Positions 38,509 through 40,065 of a stretch of DNA of 40,065 bases are shown piece by piece (the stretch's first letter is position 1; each line of letters starts with the position of its first letter). The stretch covers positions 1-40,065 of the forward strand of contig JAEELO010000038.1 in assembly GCA_016282705.1 (NCBI GenBank), given 5' to 3'. The notes beneath the pieces are model-generated. The model searched no databases. It was not told the DNA's origin and saw only the letters and a program-made list of their open reading frames with translations. Origin of the DNA: Candidatus Gastranaerophilales bacterium (GTDB taxonomy: Bacteria; Cyanobacteriota; Vampirovibrionia; Gastranaerophilales; Gastranaerophilaceae). Position numbers and translations under genes: made by a program.

Positions 38509-40065
38509 ATGAATAAAATCGTTTTAGCACAAATAGATACAATAGCCGGCGACATTTCAAAAAATGCCGAAAAAATTATCGACTGTATTGAAAAAGCGAA
38601 AACAAATAATTCGGATTTAATTATTTTTCCCGAGCTTGCATTAATAGGCTATCCTTTTGGCGATATTATTACAAGACATAAGTCAGTTATAAAAAAGCAG
38701 CTTGAACTTTTGCATAATATTGCGGAAAAAACTCAAAATATAACTGCCCTTATCGGTTTTGTTGAACCGACAAGAGATGCTAATAAAAAGCCTTTTTATA
38801 ATTCCGTTGCAGTTATTCAAAACGGGAAAATAATTAATATTATAAGAAAAAGACTTCTTCCCAATTACTGTGAGTTTAATGATTACAGATATTTTGAACC
38901 GTCTGATGAAACACCCGAACTTCTTGAAATAAACGGCGAAAAATACGGTATTCTGGTTTGTGAAGACAGTTTTAATGATAAATCCTTTTTTAAAGAAAAT
39001 ACTATTTATCATACAGACCCTGTTGCGGAATTAATGAAGAAAAAACCTGATACACTTATCAATTGTTCATGTTCCCCGTCAAGAACAGGCAAAGAATATA
39101 TTAAAAATGCATTGTTTTCATCAATTGCAAAAAAATATTCCGTTAATTATATATATGTAAATAAAGCAGGTTATGCCGATAATCTATGTTTTGACGGGAC
39201 ATCAAGGATATACAATAAAAACGGCGAATTAACTCTGAGAGCAAAATCATTTGAAGAAGATTTTGTTATAACAGAAAATATGCAGGGTATTGTAAATCCG
39301 ATACCTGATAGAATGGGTGAAAAAATTGATTTTGAACATTTTTCAACCGATTATTCAAGTGATTTGGAAAGAACATACAACAGTATTATTTTCGGAATAA
39401 AAGAATATTTTAAAAAGAACGGCTTTTCAAAAGCGGTTTTAGGGTTATCAGGCGGTTTGGATTCAACAATTTGCGCCGTATTATTAGCTGATGCGTTAGG
39501 AAAAGATAATGTTTGGGGAATTTCTATGCCGAGCAGAATAACCTCAAATGAAAGCAAAAATGATGCAAAAGTCTTAGCCGAAAACCTCGGTATTCATTTC
39601 TTTGAAGTGCCTTTAGCATCTGCTCTTGATTCTTTTAAAGGAATGTTTGATTATGCTTTTAGTGAAGTTAAAACGGAAAAATTTGATAAATCCACAACAA
39701 TAGAGAACTTGCAGGCAAGAACAAGAGCAACAATTCTCTGGAGTATATCAAACGAGCATAAGCAAATGCTGCCGATTGCAACAAGTGATAAATCAGAAGC
39801 ATATATAGGTTATGCAACCGTTAACGGCGATATGTCGGGCGGTTTTGCACCGATTGCTGACGTTACAAAAACGAAATTGTTTGCACTGGGTGCATTCTTA
39901 AATCAATTTAGAGAACAAAAAAATGTTATACCGCAATCCGTATTGGAAAAACCTCCGGGAGCGGAATTAAAAATTAACCCTGAAACAGGTAAGCCTGTTT
40001 GTGCGGAAGAAGACAATATGCCTTATGAATTCCTTGATGAAATCATCTGGTATGTGGAAAACTTC
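38509..40065 (+). CDS. nadE: Glutamine-dependent NAD+ synthetase, 3' end cut by the window
   Basis: Open for 519 codons to the right edge. The N-terminal nitrilase-type amidase (about 1-260) has the catalytic triad E42 (IIFPELALIGYP), K114 (IIRKRLLPN) and C151 (ILVCEDSF). It releases ammonia from glutamine. The C-terminal synthetase domain has the ATP pyrophosphatase loop SGGLDST (314-320), then the family words NLQARTRATILWSISN, LPIATSDKSEAYIGYATVNGDMSGGFAPIADV and VLEKPPGAELKI. It converts deamido-NAD to NAD. It is divergent from glnA, which makes its glutamine substrate. The natural C-terminus lies beyond the window. Confidence 0.95.
   Translation, partial: MNKIVLAQIDTIAGDISKNAEKIIDCIEKAKTNNSDLIIFPELALIGYPFGDIITRHKSVIKKQLELLHNIAEKTQNITALIGFVEPTRDANKKPFYNSVAVIQNGKIINIIRKRLLPNYCEFNDYRYFEPSDETPELLEINGEKYGILVCEDSFNDKSFFKENTIYHTDPVAELMKKKPDTLINCSCSPSRTGKEYIKNALFSSIAKKYSVNYIYVNKAGYADNLCFDGTSRIYNKNGELTLRAKSFEEDFVITENMQGIVNPIPDRMGEKIDFEHFSTDYSSDLERTYNSIIFGIKEYFKKNGFSKAVLGLSGGLDSTICAVLLADALGKDNVWGISMPSRITSNESKNDAKVLAENLGIHFFEVPLASALDSFKGMFDYAFSEVKTEKFDKSTTIENLQARTRATILWSISNEHKQMLPIATSDKSEAYIGYATVNGDMSGGFAPIADVTKTKLFALGAFLNQFREQKNVIPQSVLEKPPGAELKINPETGKPVCAEEDNMPYEFLDEIIWYVENF

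Noticed and set aside
1-40065. CRISPR array, insertion sequence, prophage or defence island
   Set aside because: No regularly spaced repeats, no transposase, integrase, cas or phage structural genes seen; the solitary methyltransferase alone does not make a restriction system.

Overview
The window is about 30% GC, with standard-code genes packed densely on both strands. It most resembles a diderm relative of the cyanobacteria of the gut Melainabacteria / Gastranaerophilales type. The evidence is a NusB N-terminus of the cyanobacterial kind, an S-layer-homology (SLH) protein, LptC/LptA, AsmA-like and heptosyltransferase-like genes that imply an outer membrane with lipopolysaccharide, and flagellar export genes. 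That placement is an inference from gene content, since no rRNA gene is present. I see no CRISPR array, insertion sequence, transposase, prophage or integrase.

Layout. 1-2.5 kb (minus strand): the 5' part of nusB, a small exported protein and a large exported TPR protein. 2.6-5.4 kb (plus): a strongly expressed SLH protein and a HEAT-repeat protein. 5.4-7.9 kb (minus): glyS, a candidate short RNA, and tRNA-Gln(TTG) with a duplicated 3' end and terminator. 8.0-14.1 kb (plus): a GT2 glycosyltransferase with a polytopic membrane partner, yajQ, a proline-rich exported protein, an ArsB/NhaD-type permease and an AI-2E family permease. 14.1-15.7 kb (minus): lptC-lptA, divergent from a GlcF-type Fe-S protein. 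16.9-17.9 kb (minus): a solitary DNA methyltransferase with a DUF1653-like gene. 18.1-21.6 kb (plus): a flagellar cluster made of a FliM/FliN-type switch protein, then fliO, fliP, fliQ and fliR. 22.0-25.4 kb (minus): a GT9 heptosyltransferase-like gene, a GAF-GGDEF-HD-GYP protein and a small unknown gene. 25.6-30.3 kb (plus): a short unknown gene, a BioG-like esterase, a GT4 glycosyltransferase, a flavodoxin-fold reductase, a small unknown gene and a protein with a CheD-like Thr/Cys/His pattern. 30.6-36.4 kb: a second AI-2E permease (minus), then an AsmA-like protein, a kelch-like exported protein and an unknown gene (all plus). 36.5-40.1 kb: a structured intergenic element, tRNA-Asp(GTC), glnA (minus) and, divergently, a glutamine-dependent NAD+ synthetase cut by the window edge.

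Themes. Envelope building is represented by LptA/LptC, AsmA-like, GT2/GT4/GT9 and the SLH protein. Motility and c-di-GMP are represented by the switch protein, FliOPQR, GGDEF/HD-GYP and YajQ. The most interesting signals are four. First, a strong in-frame ribosome binding site inside the switch-protein gene would yield a separate FliN-like protein. Second, an otherwise unrecognised protein carries the spacing of the CheD deamidase triad. Third, several promoters place the predicted +1 exactly on, or 2 nt before, the start codon, which implies leaderless mRNAs. Fourth, there is a nested inverted-repeat island beside tRNA-Asp.
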